A stretch of 11,637 nucleotides of DNA from Chlorobiota bacterium (GCA_030632095.1 DAOVJU010000050.1:1-11637), one strand, 5' to 3'. Positions 1-7,112 are shown, numbered from the stretch's first letter. The notes: generated by a model from the sequence alone, not told the origin. Program-made: numbers and translations.

Positions 1-432
1 ATGAAAGAAATGGCTGAATTAAATGCCGGAATGGGATTTTATGGACAAATGCCTGATAGCTATAACCTTGTGATAAACTCAAATCACTCATTGATTGCTA
101 AAATTCTTGAGTCGAAGGAAAAGAAAACCACAAAGAAGATAGATGAAATTGAGGAAAAATTGAAGCCATTTCTTGATGAGAAAACTGCCCTGGAAAAATT
201 GAAAGAAGGAAAAAAAGAAGAAGAAATCGACCAGGCAGAGAAAGATAAACTGGAAGAAACAGAAAAGAATATTAAAGAGTTGCAAGATAAAAAGGAAAAT
301 ATCTTTACCGAATTTGGAAAGAAAAATAAAATCGTAAAACAACTTATCGACCTGGCATTAATAGCTAATAATATGTTAAGTGGTGAGGAGCTTACAAAAT
401 TCGTGAAAAGAAGTGTTGATTTGATAAAATAA
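1..432 (+). CDS. htpG: Molecular chaperone HtpG (Hsp90), C-terminal part
   Basis: This is the last 143 residues of the bacterial Hsp90 chaperone, an ATP-driven cytoplasmic homodimer that helps client proteins fold. The reading frame is open to the left edge, so the ATG at base 1 is an internal Met; the ATPase and middle domains lie outside the window. Visible are the Phe-Tyr-Gly-x-Met-Pro-Asp-Ser-Tyr-Asn-Leu segment (residues 13-23), typical of the HtpG C-terminal domain in Bacteroidota, then a long Lys/Glu-rich helical insert (about residues 38-100), and the terminal helices with LIDLALIANNMLSGEELTKF (about 115-134), which form the dimer interface. The charged insert is known from HtpG of this phylum and is not a sign of damage. 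The gene ends in TAA and is followed within 20 bp by a strong terminator. The identification rests on remembered family sequence. Confidence 0.9.
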   Translation: MKEMAELNAGMGFYGQMPDSYNLVINSNHSLIAKILESKEKKTTKKIDEIEEKLKPFLDEKTALEKLKEGKKEEEIDQAEKDKLEETEKNIKELQDKKENIFTEFGKKNKIVKQLIDLALIANNMLSGEELTKFVKRSVDLIK

Positions 433-451
433 CATTTGAAAAAATTCATTT

Positions 452-486
452 AAAAGCCTGTCACTTTATTGACAGGCTTTTTTTAT
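452..486 (+). terminator. Rho-independent terminator of htpG
   Basis: A perfect 11-bp stem (AAAAGCCTGTC at 452-462, GACAGGCTTTT at 471-481) closes an 8-base loop and runs into a T tract. It lies 20 bp after the htpG stop codon and separates htpG from the next gene. The A-rich left flank could also allow some function on the other strand, but no minus-strand gene approaches from the right. Confidence 0.9.
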
Positions 487-532
487 TATATATTTACATA
501 GCTAAAATTCTCTATTGCTCTAACAATTAAAA

Positions 533-2482
533 ATGGAAAACCTGTTAAAAACAACATTTTTATTAATGTTCCACTTCCTCACATTTATTGGGATAGCTCA
601 GAATCATGAATTATCCACATCTTCAAAAAAGGCATTACAGTTTTATGATCAAGCATTAAGTGAATATAACAATTACAATTATAATAAAGCAATTATAAAA
701 CTAGATGAGGCTATTAAAAAAGATGAGAATTTCATTGAACCCTATCTGTTAAAAGCTCAGATATCTAATGCACTAAATAATAATGAAGGTGAAATTGAAA
801 GTTATGAAAACGCTTTTGCATTAAATGCCGAATGTTACCTGCCCGGGTATTATTATTTGGCAATTGCACAACTCAATACCGGAAAATATTTTGAGGCGAG
901 GGATAACTTCAATAAATACCTGGATTTTAAGATTTCTAACGATAAATTCAAATTATCTACAAAAAAGTATATCAAACAATGCGATTTTGCAATTCATCAG
1001 GTAAATAATCCGGTTTCTTTTAATCCGGTAAACCTGGGAGATAGTATCAATACTGAACTGGATGAATACTGGCCAACATTATCAGTAGATGAACTCACGA
1101 TAGTATTTACCCGGTTATTACCAAGATATGAACCAAATCCATCAGTTCCTGTTTCATTAAAAACACATCACGAAGACCTGTATTTTAGCTATAAGATAAA
1201 TAATAACTGGGCAAAAGCAAAGAATATGGGTAAACTGATAAATTCCGGGGGAAACGAGGGAACTCAGTCATTATCAGTTGATGGTAAATATTATTTCTAT
1301 ACCGCTTGTAATAGAAATGATTCTTATGGCGGATGTGATATATATTATGTTGAGAAAAAGGAAAACACATGGTCAAAGCCGGTTAATGTTGGAAAGCCGG
1401 TTAATTCAAGATACAAAGAAACCCAACCGGCAATTTCATCCGATGGCCAAACGCTGTTTTTCGTAAGTAACAGGCCCGGGGGTAAAGGAAAACTGGATAT
1501 CTGGAAATGTTCAATGTCTGAAGAAGGATATTGGCAGGAGCCCATAAATCTCGGAGATTCAATAAATACAACTGAAGATGATGGCTCGCCTTATTTACAT
1601 CCTGATGGAGAAACCTTATATTTTTCCTCGAAAGGCCATTTAGGTATGGGAAATGCTGATGTATTTATAGCAAAAATGAAAAATAATTCATTTTGTAAGA
1701 TTAAAAATTTAGGATATCCAATAAATACTTTTAATGATGAACAAGGCCTTTACATCTCCTCTGGTGGGACTAAAGCATTCTTCTCTTCAAACAGGGAAGA
1801 AAACAAAGGAAAAGATATTTATATGTTTGATATTTATAAGGATATCCAGCCCAATCCTGTAACTTATGTCAAAGGGTATATTGCTGATGCAATTAGTAAA
1901 AAAAGGCTATTGGCAAGAATTGAACTAATTGAGCTGGAATCACGGGAAACTAAAGCTGCAATTGTTTCTGATCAATACAATGGGACTTATTTAGTTTGCT
2001 TACCAACAGGAAATAATTATGCATTAAATGTATCTAAACGCGGTTATCTTTTTCATTCTGAAAATTTTTCGCTAAAAGATTCAAACAATTATATTGATCC
2101 TTTTTTACTAAATGTGGAATTACAGCCAATAATGATTGGGTCAAAAGGGATTTTAAAAAATATTTTCTTTGAAATTGATTCGTACGAATTAAAAAAAGAA
2201 TCATACATAGAATTGGATAAACTTATTATGTTCTTGAAAAATAACCCACAGGTGGAAATTGAAGTTAGCGGCCATACCGATTCAACCGGTGAAGAAGCCT
2301 ATAACCAGGAACTATCTGAAAAAAGAGCAAAATCAGTATATGATTATTTAGCTAACAATCAAATTAGTACTCTAAAAATAACTTTTAAAGGATACGGTTC
2401 ATCACAACCAATTGATGATAATAAAACAAAAGAAGGCAGGGCAAAAAACAGGCGTACCGAATTCAAGATTACAAGAAAATAA
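533..2482 (+). CDS. Exported TPR / PD40-propeller / OmpA-domain protein (PorE-like architecture)
   Basis: A 649-residue exported protein likely to tether a beta-propeller to the cell wall. The signal peptide is residues 1-22, with probable cleavage after Gly-Ile-Ala before Gln23; there is no lipobox Cys. TPR-like helices follow (about 30-150), then PD40/WD40-like blades (about 175-435) with repeated Leu-Gly-x-x-Ile-Asn and Asp-Gly-x-x-Leu-x-Phe-x-Ser signatures. A carboxypeptidase-regulatory-like beta domain (about 443-530) comes next, and a C-terminal OmpA domain (about 540-649). The OmpA domain keeps GHTDSTG (580-586) and LSEKRA (594-599); Asp583 and Arg598 match, in identity and 15-residue spacing, the pair that holds meso-diaminopimelate in OmpA. 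This domain order is that of PorE of the type IX secretion system, but PorE is a lipoprotein and Bacteroidota carry many paralogues, so a T9SS role is only possible. A weak promoter-like TATATTTA is at 489-496. Confidence 0.88.
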   Translation: MENLLKTTFLLMFHFLTFIGIAQNHELSTSSKKALQFYDQALSEYNNYNYNKAIIKLDEAIKKDENFIEPYLLKAQISNALNNNEGEIESYENAFALNAECYLPGYYYLAIAQLNTGKYFEARDNFNKYLDFKISNDKFKLSTKKYIKQCDFAIHQVNNPVSFNPVNLGDSINTELDEYWPTLSVDELTIVFTRLLPRYEPNPSVPVSLKTHHEDLYFSYKINNNWAKAKNMGKLINSGGNEGTQSLSVDGKYYFYTACNRNDSYGGCDIYYVEKKENTWSKPVNVGKPVNSRYKETQPAISSDGQTLFFVSNRPGGKGKLDIWKCSMSEEGYWQEPINLGDSINTTEDDGSPYLHPDGETLYFSSKGHLGMGNADVFIAKMKNNSFCKIKNLGYPINTFNDEQGLYISSGGTKAFFSSNREENKGKDIYMFDIYKDIQPNPVTYVKGYIADAISKKRLLARIELIELESRETKAAIVSDQYNGTYLVCLPTGNNYALNVSKRGYLFHSENFSLKDSNNYIDPFLLNVELQPIMIGSKGILKNIFFEIDSYELKKESYIELDKLIMFLKNNPQVEIEVSGHTDSTGEEAYNQELSEKRAKSVYDYLANNQISTLKITFKGYGSSQPIDDNKTKEGRAKNRRTEFKITRK

Positions 2483-2578
2483 TTGATTTCTTTAAAATAT
2501 TTGTATTTTTAGAATGTGCTAATAATTATATTTATTTAATTTAAATTAAAAACAATCAAACTTTCTGGTTCAACTAAA

Positions 2579-3058
2579 GTGAAATTTCTTAACATAACCA
2601 TAGTGACACTGGTAGTAATATCAAGCTTTTTATCCTGTAAAGCAAAACAGAAAACAAATATGCAAGATAAAACCGGTGAATTAGTATTTTCGTTAAAGAA
2701 AACGGCTTGCTATGGTGATTGTCCTATATTCCTGCTTAAAATATATTCTGATGGATTAGTAAAATTTCACGGTGAAAAATTCACAGAAAAAACCGGGTAT
2801 TACACAAATCAAATATCAGGAGAAGAATTAACAGCAGTAATTAATGAGTTCGTTAACGCCAATTTTTTTGAATTTGAAGATGAATATACAGGTGAAATGC
2901 TTGATTTGCCTACTACTTATATTTCATTCAATTATAATGATAAAACAAAATCCATTAAAGATTATTATGGTTCACCAAAAGAACTTAAAAGACTGGAACA
3001 AACACTTGACCGTTACAGGAAATTAGAAAACTGGACGAAACAAGAAAAGATCGATTAA
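2579..3058 (+). CDS. DUF6438-like lipoprotein
   Basis: A 159-residue putative lipoprotein of unknown function. I chose the GTG at 2579 because it gives a complete signal peptide: Lys2, a hydrophobic core (about 3-18), and the lipobox Phe-Leu-Ser-Cys with Cys20 as the lipidated residue; no ATG in frame would keep it. The mature part resembles DUF6438: a Lys-Lys-Thr-x-Cys-x-x-x-Cys-Pro segment (Cys44, Cys48), a strand with Ile-Tyr-x-Asp-Gly, a Tyr-Tyr-Thr strand and a C-terminal helix. The two Cys four residues apart could form a disulphide in the periplasm (inference). It lies only 15 bp upstream of the serine hydrolase on the same strand, so co-transcription is likely. A loose Bacteroidota-type promoter, TTTG at 2500-2503 and TATATTTA at 2527-2534, may drive it. 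The family assignment is from memory. Confidence 0.8.
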   Translation: MKFLNITIVTLVVISSFLSCKAKQKTNMQDKTGELVFSLKKTACYGDCPIFLLKIYSDGLVKFHGEKFTEKTGYYTNQISGEELTAVINEFVNANFFEFEDEYTGEMLDLPTTYISFNYNDKTKSIKDYYGSPKELKRLEQTLDRYRKLENWTKQEKID

Positions 3059-3073
3059 TTTCAATTCTAAATC

Positions 3074-4627
3074 ATGTCAACGAAACCACTAAATAAACTA
3101 TTATTCAAGATTTCTATTCTTATTGCATTTCTAAATGCATATTCGTTATGTAGCCAGGATTTATATAAGAAGTATAATCTTGAAAACTTAGATAATTACT
3201 TTGAAAATGCGCGTCAGGAATGGAAAATTCCAGGTATGGCCATTGCAATTGTTAAAGACAATCGGGTAATACTGGCAAAAGGTTATGGTGTAAAAGATAT
3301 CAGGCACAATGATCCGGTTAATGAAAATACTTTGTTTGGAATTGCTTCCCCAACAAAAGCCTTTACTGCTGCAGCTATTATGAAATTAGTTGAACAAGAA
3401 AAACTATCTCTTGATGATAGAGTAGTCGATTATCTTCCTTATTTTGAACTTTACGATCCATATGTTACCAATGAAATGACAATTCGGGATTTATTATGTC
3501 ATAGAAGCGGATTGGAAACTTTTAGTGGAGATTTACTGTGGTTTGCAAGTAAATACACGAGGAAAGAAATATTAGAGCGTACAAAATTTTTAAAACCAAG
3601 TTCAGGTTTTCGGAGTAAATATGGATATTCGAATATTATGTTCCTGGCAGCAGGCGAAATTGTAGCTGAGGTTAGCGGAGTTTCCTGGGATGAATTTATT
3701 AAATCAAACTTTTTTGAACCTTTGGAAATGAATTTGAGTAATACCTCCCTGAACGATCTTAATCAAAATTTAAACGTTGCAACACCTCATCTCAAAGTAG
3801 ATAATGAATTAATTCCATTAAAGTTTGTGAATTGCGATAATATGTCCCCTGCTCTGGGAATAAATTCTTCAGTGGTTGAAATGTCAAACTGGATAATTAC
3901 ACAATTAAACAAAGGAAAATTTGAAGATAAAGAAATTTTTAGCGAACAATCATCAAAGCAGATGTGGACACCACAGACACTTTTAAAAACAAGTAGTTTA
4001 GATTCAACCATGCATTTTCATGCCTATGGATTTGGATGGTATTTATTTGATTATCACGGAAGGTTAATTGTAAATCATAGTGGTGGGCTTGATGGAATGA
4101 TTTCTCATATCGCCCTTATTCCGGAAGAAAACCTTGGTTTAATGATTTTAACTAATTCAATTAGTTATTTACCAAATGCTTTAATGTATAAAACAATTGA
4201 TTACTTCTTACAAATAGGAGAAAGAGATTGGAGTAAAGAATTTCTGGGTTACAAGACCAATTATAATGAACATATTGAAAAACAAGAAGAAGAAGAAGAA
4301 AAAAGCAGAATTAAAAAATCGAATCCTTCTCTTGCTTTAACCGAATACACAGGAATATTTGGAGGAAAATTATACGGAAATGCAACAGTTTCAATTGTAG
4401 AAGATCAGTTAGAAATTGATTTTCTTCCCACTCCGATTTTTAGTTCCATATTAAAACATTGGCAGTTAGATACTTTTGAATTAATATTCAAAGAATACCC
4501 ATCGCTTCCTCATGGAAAAGTCCAATTCATACTCGATTCAACTGACAATGTTATTGAATTTAAAGTTGATGTTCCAAATCCCGACCTGGATTTTACTGAA
4601 CTTGAATTTATGAAAATTCACGAATAA
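3074..4627 (+). CDS. Exported serine hydrolase, beta-lactamase (class C / PBP4-like) fold
   Basis: A 517-residue secreted serine hydrolase of the beta-lactamase-related family. The signal peptide is about residues 1-27, with Gln28 likely to become the first mature residue. The active-site motifs are all present: Ser92-x-x-Lys95 (SPTK, nucleophile and base), Tyr185-Ser-Asn187 (the Tyr-x-Asn motif) and His335-Ser-Gly-Gly (the position of Lys-Thr-Gly in true beta-lactamases). His in place of Lys there is usual for the esterase and D-aminopeptidase branches, so antibiotic hydrolysis is not implied. After a Glu-rich linker (about 402-410) comes a beta-rich C-terminal domain (about 418-515) that resembles DUF3471, which often follows this fold. 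The substrate cannot be read from sequence; peptides, muropeptides or esters are possible. It sits 15 bp downstream of the DUF6438-like lipoprotein and is probably in its operon. Confidence 0.9.
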   Translation: MSTKPLNKLLFKISILIAFLNAYSLCSQDLYKKYNLENLDNYFENARQEWKIPGMAIAIVKDNRVILAKGYGVKDIRHNDPVNENTLFGIASPTKAFTAAAIMKLVEQEKLSLDDRVVDYLPYFELYDPYVTNEMTIRDLLCHRSGLETFSGDLLWFASKYTRKEILERTKFLKPSSGFRSKYGYSNIMFLAAGEIVAEVSGVSWDEFIKSNFFEPLEMNLSNTSLNDLNQNLNVATPHLKVDNELIPLKFVNCDNMSPALGINSSVVEMSNWIITQLNKGKFEDKEIFSEQSSKQMWTPQTLLKTSSLDSTMHFHAYGFGWYLFDYHGRLIVNHSGGLDGMISHIALIPEENLGLMILTNSISYLPNALMYKTIDYFLQIGERDWSKEFLGYKTNYNEHIEKQEEEEEKSRIKKSNPSLALTEYTGIFGGKLYGNATVSIVEDQLEIDFLPTPIFSSILKHWQLDTFELIFKEYPSLPHGKVQFILDSTDNVIEFKVDVPNPDLDFTELEFMKIHE

Positions 4628-4651
4628 ACCTCCTGAATACCAGCTCATTAC

Positions 4652-4680
4652 AATAAGCTACTTTTTAGCTTTATTTTTTT
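4652..4680 (+). terminator. Probable terminator after the serine hydrolase
   Basis: AATAAGCTA (4652-4660) pairs with TAGCTTTATT (4666-4675) around a CTTTT loop, with one bulged T, and a run of T follows. The stem is A+T-rich, so it is weaker than the htpG terminator. It lies between two genes that end towards each other and would stop transcription coming from the left; on the minus strand no T tract follows the hairpin. Confidence 0.55.
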
Positions 4681-4701
4681 GGCACGTTAATTGATTTTTC
4701 T

Positions 4702-5265
4702 TTATTTCTGTTTATTCCTCAGATTTTGTTTATACTCTTCACGTTTCATTCGTTTGTGAGGCTTCCTGGTTTTTCTTCCATGCATATCCCCTTTTTTTAG
4801 AAGATAATTAAAATAATGAAATAATTCTTCTTGTTGTTCCGGAGTGCTTACCGCTTTAGTTTTCAAATAGAAATCGATTGTAAGTAACTTGAGATCTCTG
4901 TGTAAGTCCCCAAATTCACTGGCCAGGTTATTCAAATAGGTTGTATCTGTAGTGTCAGATGATAAATGATTTAAAAGTTCAACTCTTTTTTCCTGCATTT
5001 TTTTAGCAAGTATTCTCGCTTCACTTCTATACTCGTTAATATATTTTACATGCTTATCTGAACGATCACCATAAAAATGCTCCTGATGATGAAAAAATTT
5101 GGGTGTTCGCTGTACAGGATAATTCTTTTGGTCAAGCTTCCTGAAATTTTCCACCTTGTAATTGTGATAAAAAATAGTTCCTATTGTTGAAATATTCAGA
5201 ACAATTAATATAATAATCACCCATATATATATTCTTGTATTTGAAAACTTTACTATTTTATTCAT
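4702..5265 (-). CDS. Membrane-anchored periplasmic sensor, CnrX/CpxP/Spy-like
   Basis: A 187-residue protein with a short basic cytoplasmic start, one membrane segment (about 11-33) and a long helical domain in the periplasm. The helical hairpin (about 70-160) with Ser-Thr-Pro-Glu-Gln-Gln-Glu-Glu-Leu (140-148) resembles the LTxxQ-type motif of the Spy/CpxP/CnrX superfamily, often annotated as periplasmic heavy-metal sensor. Possible ligands are His59, His60 and His63, plus His100 and His122 in the helices. The C-terminus is Lys/Arg/His-rich. It is the third gene of a sigma / anti-sigma / sensor operon, the arrangement of cnrYXH, where CnrX binds metal and controls release of the sigma factor by the anti-sigma factor. 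Its start overlaps the anti-sigma end by 8 bp, suggesting translational coupling. Metal sensing is inference; a misfolded-protein or envelope stress sensor is equally possible. Confidence 0.72.
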   Translation of the reverse strand: MNKIVKFSNTRIYIWVIIILIVLNISTIGTIFYHNYKVENFRKLDQKNYPVQRTPKFFHHQEHFYGDRSDKHVKYINEYRSEARILAKKMQEKRVELLNHLSSDTTDTTYLNNLASEFGDLHRDLKLLTIDFYLKTKAVSTPEQQEELFHYFNYLLKKGDMHGRKTRKPHKRMKREEYKQNLRNKQK

Positions 5266-5695
5266 TACTAGTTTCTGTTAAAAAAGTTAATTCAATATTT
5301 TCCTGGTTTAAATCAGATATGTACAATTCTTCAAATTGATCAGATACATAAACATCCGAATTATTAATCTGGTATAAATTCCCCAATAAGATACCTAAAG
5401 TTAAAGTAACTACCAGTAAGAGAGAGAATAATGCCGGTTGCAATTTTCTTATTAATCCTATAACTGTGTTATTTGATCTATTCTGAATGTTTTGAATTAC
5501 TCTTGTAGCTAAAAATGGATTAGCTCTCATTTGTTTTTCGATTTCAATTATCTCGAAGCTCTTAACTAATTGATTTAATGCTGATTGACACTCATCGCAT
5601 AAAGCAATATGATTTTTTACTTTCCCCATTTCTTCCTTTTCAAGACTATTTTCAAAATAGAAAATCAATTTATTCTTACATTCTTTACAATCCAT
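5258..5695 (-). CDS. Zinc-finger transmembrane anti-sigma factor
   Basis: A 145-residue membrane protein predicted to bind and silence the ECF sigma factor encoded just upstream. The N-terminal cytoplasmic domain has the ZAS (zf-HC2) pattern: Cys3 and Cys6, then His29-x3-Cys33-x2-Cys36, which in known anti-sigma factors binds zinc and clasps the sigma factor. A single membrane segment follows (about 86-107), then a short acidic periplasmic tail of about 38 residues, which would be the part reachable by the periplasmic sensor. The gene starts 52 bp after the sigma stop codon, and its last 8 bases overlap the start of the sensor gene. Release could be by conformational change or by regulated proteolysis; the sequence does not decide. 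Confidence 0.87.
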   Translation of the reverse strand: MDCKECKNKLIFYFENSLEKEEMGKVKNHIALCDECQSALNQLVKSFEIIEIEKQMRANPFLATRVIQNIQNRSNNTVIGLIRKLQPALFSLLLVVTLTLGILLGNLYQINNSDVYVSDQFEELYISDLNQENIELTFLTETSNE

Positions 5696-5747
5696 AGCTA
5701 AATCTTTTATTGAATTGACAATTTTATCATTAAAAACTTGCGCTTAA

Positions 5748-6317
5748 TCAGGTCTTATTTGACACTAATTTCTTTTGTAAATTAATTTTTGCCCTATATA
5801 TTAACGATTCTACTCCTGAAAGCGATAAACCCATAACTTCTGCTATTTCTTTATATGCTAAATCTTCATATTTATTCAGTGTAAATGCTATTCTTTGATT
5901 TTTTGGTAAAGAATTAATTACAGTATATAATCGTTGTGCATCTTCCCTATATTCCATTATTTCCAGAGGATGTCTTTGGCTTACATCTTCTATTTCAAAT
6001 TCTGGTTTATCTGAATTTATAAAAAACGAATCTATGCTTTTTAATATTGAATGCTTTTTTTTCTTTCGCAGGAAATTTAAAGATTTATTAACAGCAATCC
6101 TGTAAAGCCACGTTGCCAATTTTGATTCTTCCCTGAACTTATGTATTGAATGGTAAACTTCAATAAACACATCCTGGGCAATTTCTTCAGCATCCTCTTT
6201 ATTATGTAAAAAACCAAGGCTTACCCTAAATATTTGATCTTGATATTTGCTGATAAGCAATTGAAATGCATGCTGATCACCTTTATTAATAGCACGAATT
6301 AGTTCTTGTTCCGTCAT
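5748..6317 (-). CDS. ECF-family RNA polymerase sigma factor
   Basis: A 189-residue extracytoplasmic-function sigma factor that would direct RNA polymerase to a small stress regulon. Region 2 (about 15-88) carries Asp-Ala-Glu-Glu-Ile-Ala-Gln-Asp-Val-Phe and Trp-Leu-Tyr-Arg-Ile-Ala-Val-Asn, for core binding and -10 recognition. Region 4 (about 127-183) carries Leu-Pro-x-x-Gln-Arg and the helix-turn-helix Tyr-Lys-Glu-Ile-Ala-Glu-Val-Met-Gly-Leu-Ser, for the -35 element. The frame could begin at a TTG at 6320, but the ATG at 6317 follows immediately and fits the usual ECF N-terminus, so I use it. The anti-sigma and sensor genes follow on the same strand, so activity is likely set by sequestration. 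Such operons often autoregulate, but I could not identify an ECF promoter with confidence in the 129-bp upstream gap. Confidence 0.92.
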   Translation of the reverse strand: MTEQELIRAINKGDQHAFQLLISKYQDQIFRVSLGFLHNKEDAEEIAQDVFIEVYHSIHKFREESKLATWLYRIAVNKSLNFLRKKKKHSILKSIDSFFINSDKPEFEIEDVSQRHPLEIMEYREDAQRLYTVINSLPKNQRIAFTLNKYEDLAYKEIAEVMGLSLSGVESLIYRAKINLQKKLVSNKT

Positions 6318-6408
6318 CAAATTTAGTTGATTTCAGATTAGACACATTATTTTTATATTTCTTATAAAATAACTAATATTTTAAAGTATAATAAAACAGT
6401 TTAATAAT

Positions 6409-6447
6409 AAAAGAAAAATTCGGGGATTAACAGATCAGAATAACCCG
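6409..6447 (-). terminator. Probable terminator of the response-regulator gene
   Basis: Read on the minus strand just after the stop codon, CGGG-TTA pairs with TAA-(TC)-CCCG, leaving a 2-base bulge and a loop of about 11 bases, and then the sequence runs into an AATTTTTCTTTT tail. It would separate the response regulator from the downstream sigma operon. The bulge makes the call moderate. Confidence 0.45.
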
Positions 6448-6449
6448 GC

Positions 6450-6818
6450 TTACAGGTGCTTTCTAATTTTTGATAAAATTAATTCTGTGTCAATTGGTTT
6501 TGTTACATAATCAACTGCTCCAAATTCAGTTGCTTTATCAATATCTTCCTGTGCACTTTTCGCGGTCACCATAATCACTTTTGTATTCTTATCTTGCATA
6601 TTATACAGGATGTTTTTCAATACATCGTATCCTGACATTTCAGGCATCATAATATCCAATAATACAATATCCGGGTTTTTTTTTGTAACTAAATTAAGTG
6701 CATCCCTTCCTGTTAAAGCTGTATACACCTGAAAACCTTCACCTTGCAACAAATTTTCCAGAAGAAATATATTTGTTGTTGAATCATCTACAATTAATAT
6801 TCTTTTTTTTTCTGCCAT
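6450..6818 (-). CDS. Receiver-only response regulator (CheY/Spo0F-type)
   Basis: A 122-residue single-domain response regulator with no output domain. All the receiver landmarks are there: acidic pair Asp11-Asp12, phosphorylation site Asp55 within LLDIMMPEMSG, Thr85-Ala86 after beta-4, and Lys107-Pro108 after beta-5. Ser13-Thr14-Thr15-Asn16 directly after the acidic pair is typical of receivers related to hybrid kinases. Such proteins act in the cytoplasm by binding a partner or by passing a phosphoryl group along a relay; the partner kinase is not in this window. The ATG at 6818 gives a full-length domain. The gene is separated from the sigma operon by a probable terminator, so it is likely its own unit. 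Its leader is unusual: a promoter-like element at 6950-6957 would produce a 5' UTR of about 125 bases closed by a 15-bp inverted repeat. Confidence 0.92.
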   Translation of the reverse strand: MAEKKRILIVDDSTTNIFLLENLLQGEGFQVYTALTGRDALNLVTKKNPDIVLLDIMMPEMSGYDVLKNILYNMQDKNTKVIMVTAKSAQEDIDKATEFGAVDYVTKPIDTELILSKIRKHL

Positions 6819-6833
6819 AGGAAATAATAAAGA

Positions 6834-6938
6834 AAAAGGAGAAATTAAATGAAAAAACTGTTACATTATTAACCTATCAAAAAGTAAAGAGCCAAAACTA
6901 ACGATAGTTAGATAAAAAAGATATTAATTTCTCCTTTT
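6834..6938 (-). other. Inverted-repeat leader upstream of the response regulator
   Basis: AAAAGGAGAAATTAA (6834-6848) and TTAATTTCTCCTTTT (6924-6938) are perfect reverse complements of 15 bp with 75 bases between them. Inside is a smaller hairpin, CTAAC-GATA-GTTAG (6898-6911). In the probable minus-strand transcript the first arm lies a few bases from the expected start of the RNA and the second arm ends 15 bases before the ATG of the response regulator, followed by a T-rich stretch. It could be a regulatory leader, an attenuator, a small RNA or a short non-autonomous repeat. Which strand is expressed is inference. Confidence 0.5.
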
Positions 6939-6949
6939 ATTAACTGAAG

Positions 6950-6957
6950 CAAATTTA
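6950..6957 (-). promoter_or_regulatory. Promoter -7 element for the response regulator (candidate)
   Basis: On the minus strand this reads TAAATTTG, an exact match to the Bacteroidota -7 consensus TAnnTTTG. The nearest upstream TTG (6972-6974) is only 14 bases away, closer than usual, so the -33 part is poor. Transcription would begin near 6943-6947, right before the inverted repeat. Confidence 0.35.
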
Positions 6958-7033
6958 TGACAATTTTATAGCAACTTCATTTTTATTGTATATAAATTAA
7001 TTGGTTTATTTATTGTTATATACCGAAAAAAAA

Positions 7034-7047
7034 CTGATCTATATCAA
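7034..7047. promoter_or_regulatory. FNR-box-like operator (CTGAT-CTAT-ATCAA)
   Basis: The site matches the FNR consensus TTGAT-N4-ATCAA at nine of ten defined bases; only the first base differs. Its centre is about 72 bp before the start codon of the Crp/Fnr-type gene, which itself carries the FNR cysteine pattern. If the TAATTTG at 7089-7095 acts as a -7 element, the site would be near -61, a usual activator position; that placement is inference. Autoregulation is the simplest reading. The response regulator is divergent, but its probable promoter is about 80 bp away on the other side. Confidence 0.5.
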
Positions 7048-7112
7048 TTTTATTATTCCTTACATTAGCATTAATGATAAAATGATGCTAATTTGCATAT
7101 TATTCTATATAT

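Noticed and set aside
84..449. Long minus-strand reading frames opposite htpG.
   Set aside because: They are mirror frames of the Lys/Glu-rich insert, giving Phe/Ser-rich nonsense proteins with no domain; the htpG frame is the real one.
3074..4627. Reading the serine hydrolase as an antibiotic-resistance beta-lactamase.
   Set aside because: The third motif is His-Ser-Gly-Gly, not Lys-Thr-Gly, and a DUF3471-like tail follows; this fits the esterase/peptidase branches rather than AmpC.
6318..6325. TAAATTTG on the minus strand, an exact -7 promoter match next to the sigma factor start.
   Set aside because: It directly abuts the ATG at 6317, so transcription would begin inside the gene and there is no later usable start codon.
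6327..6340. TTGAT half-site upstream of the sigma factor, as a possible second FNR box.
   Set aside because: The second half reads GATTA instead of ATCAA, too far from the consensus.
6837..6872. A seven-codon reading frame (MKKLLHY) on the plus strand, preceded by AGGAG at 7 bases, with the Shine-Dalgarno inside one arm of the 15-bp inverted repeat.
   Set aside because: Bacteroidota rarely use Shine-Dalgarno signals, no plus-strand promoter is visible before it, and the AGGAG is explained as part of the inverted repeat. Seven codons are too few to support a gene.
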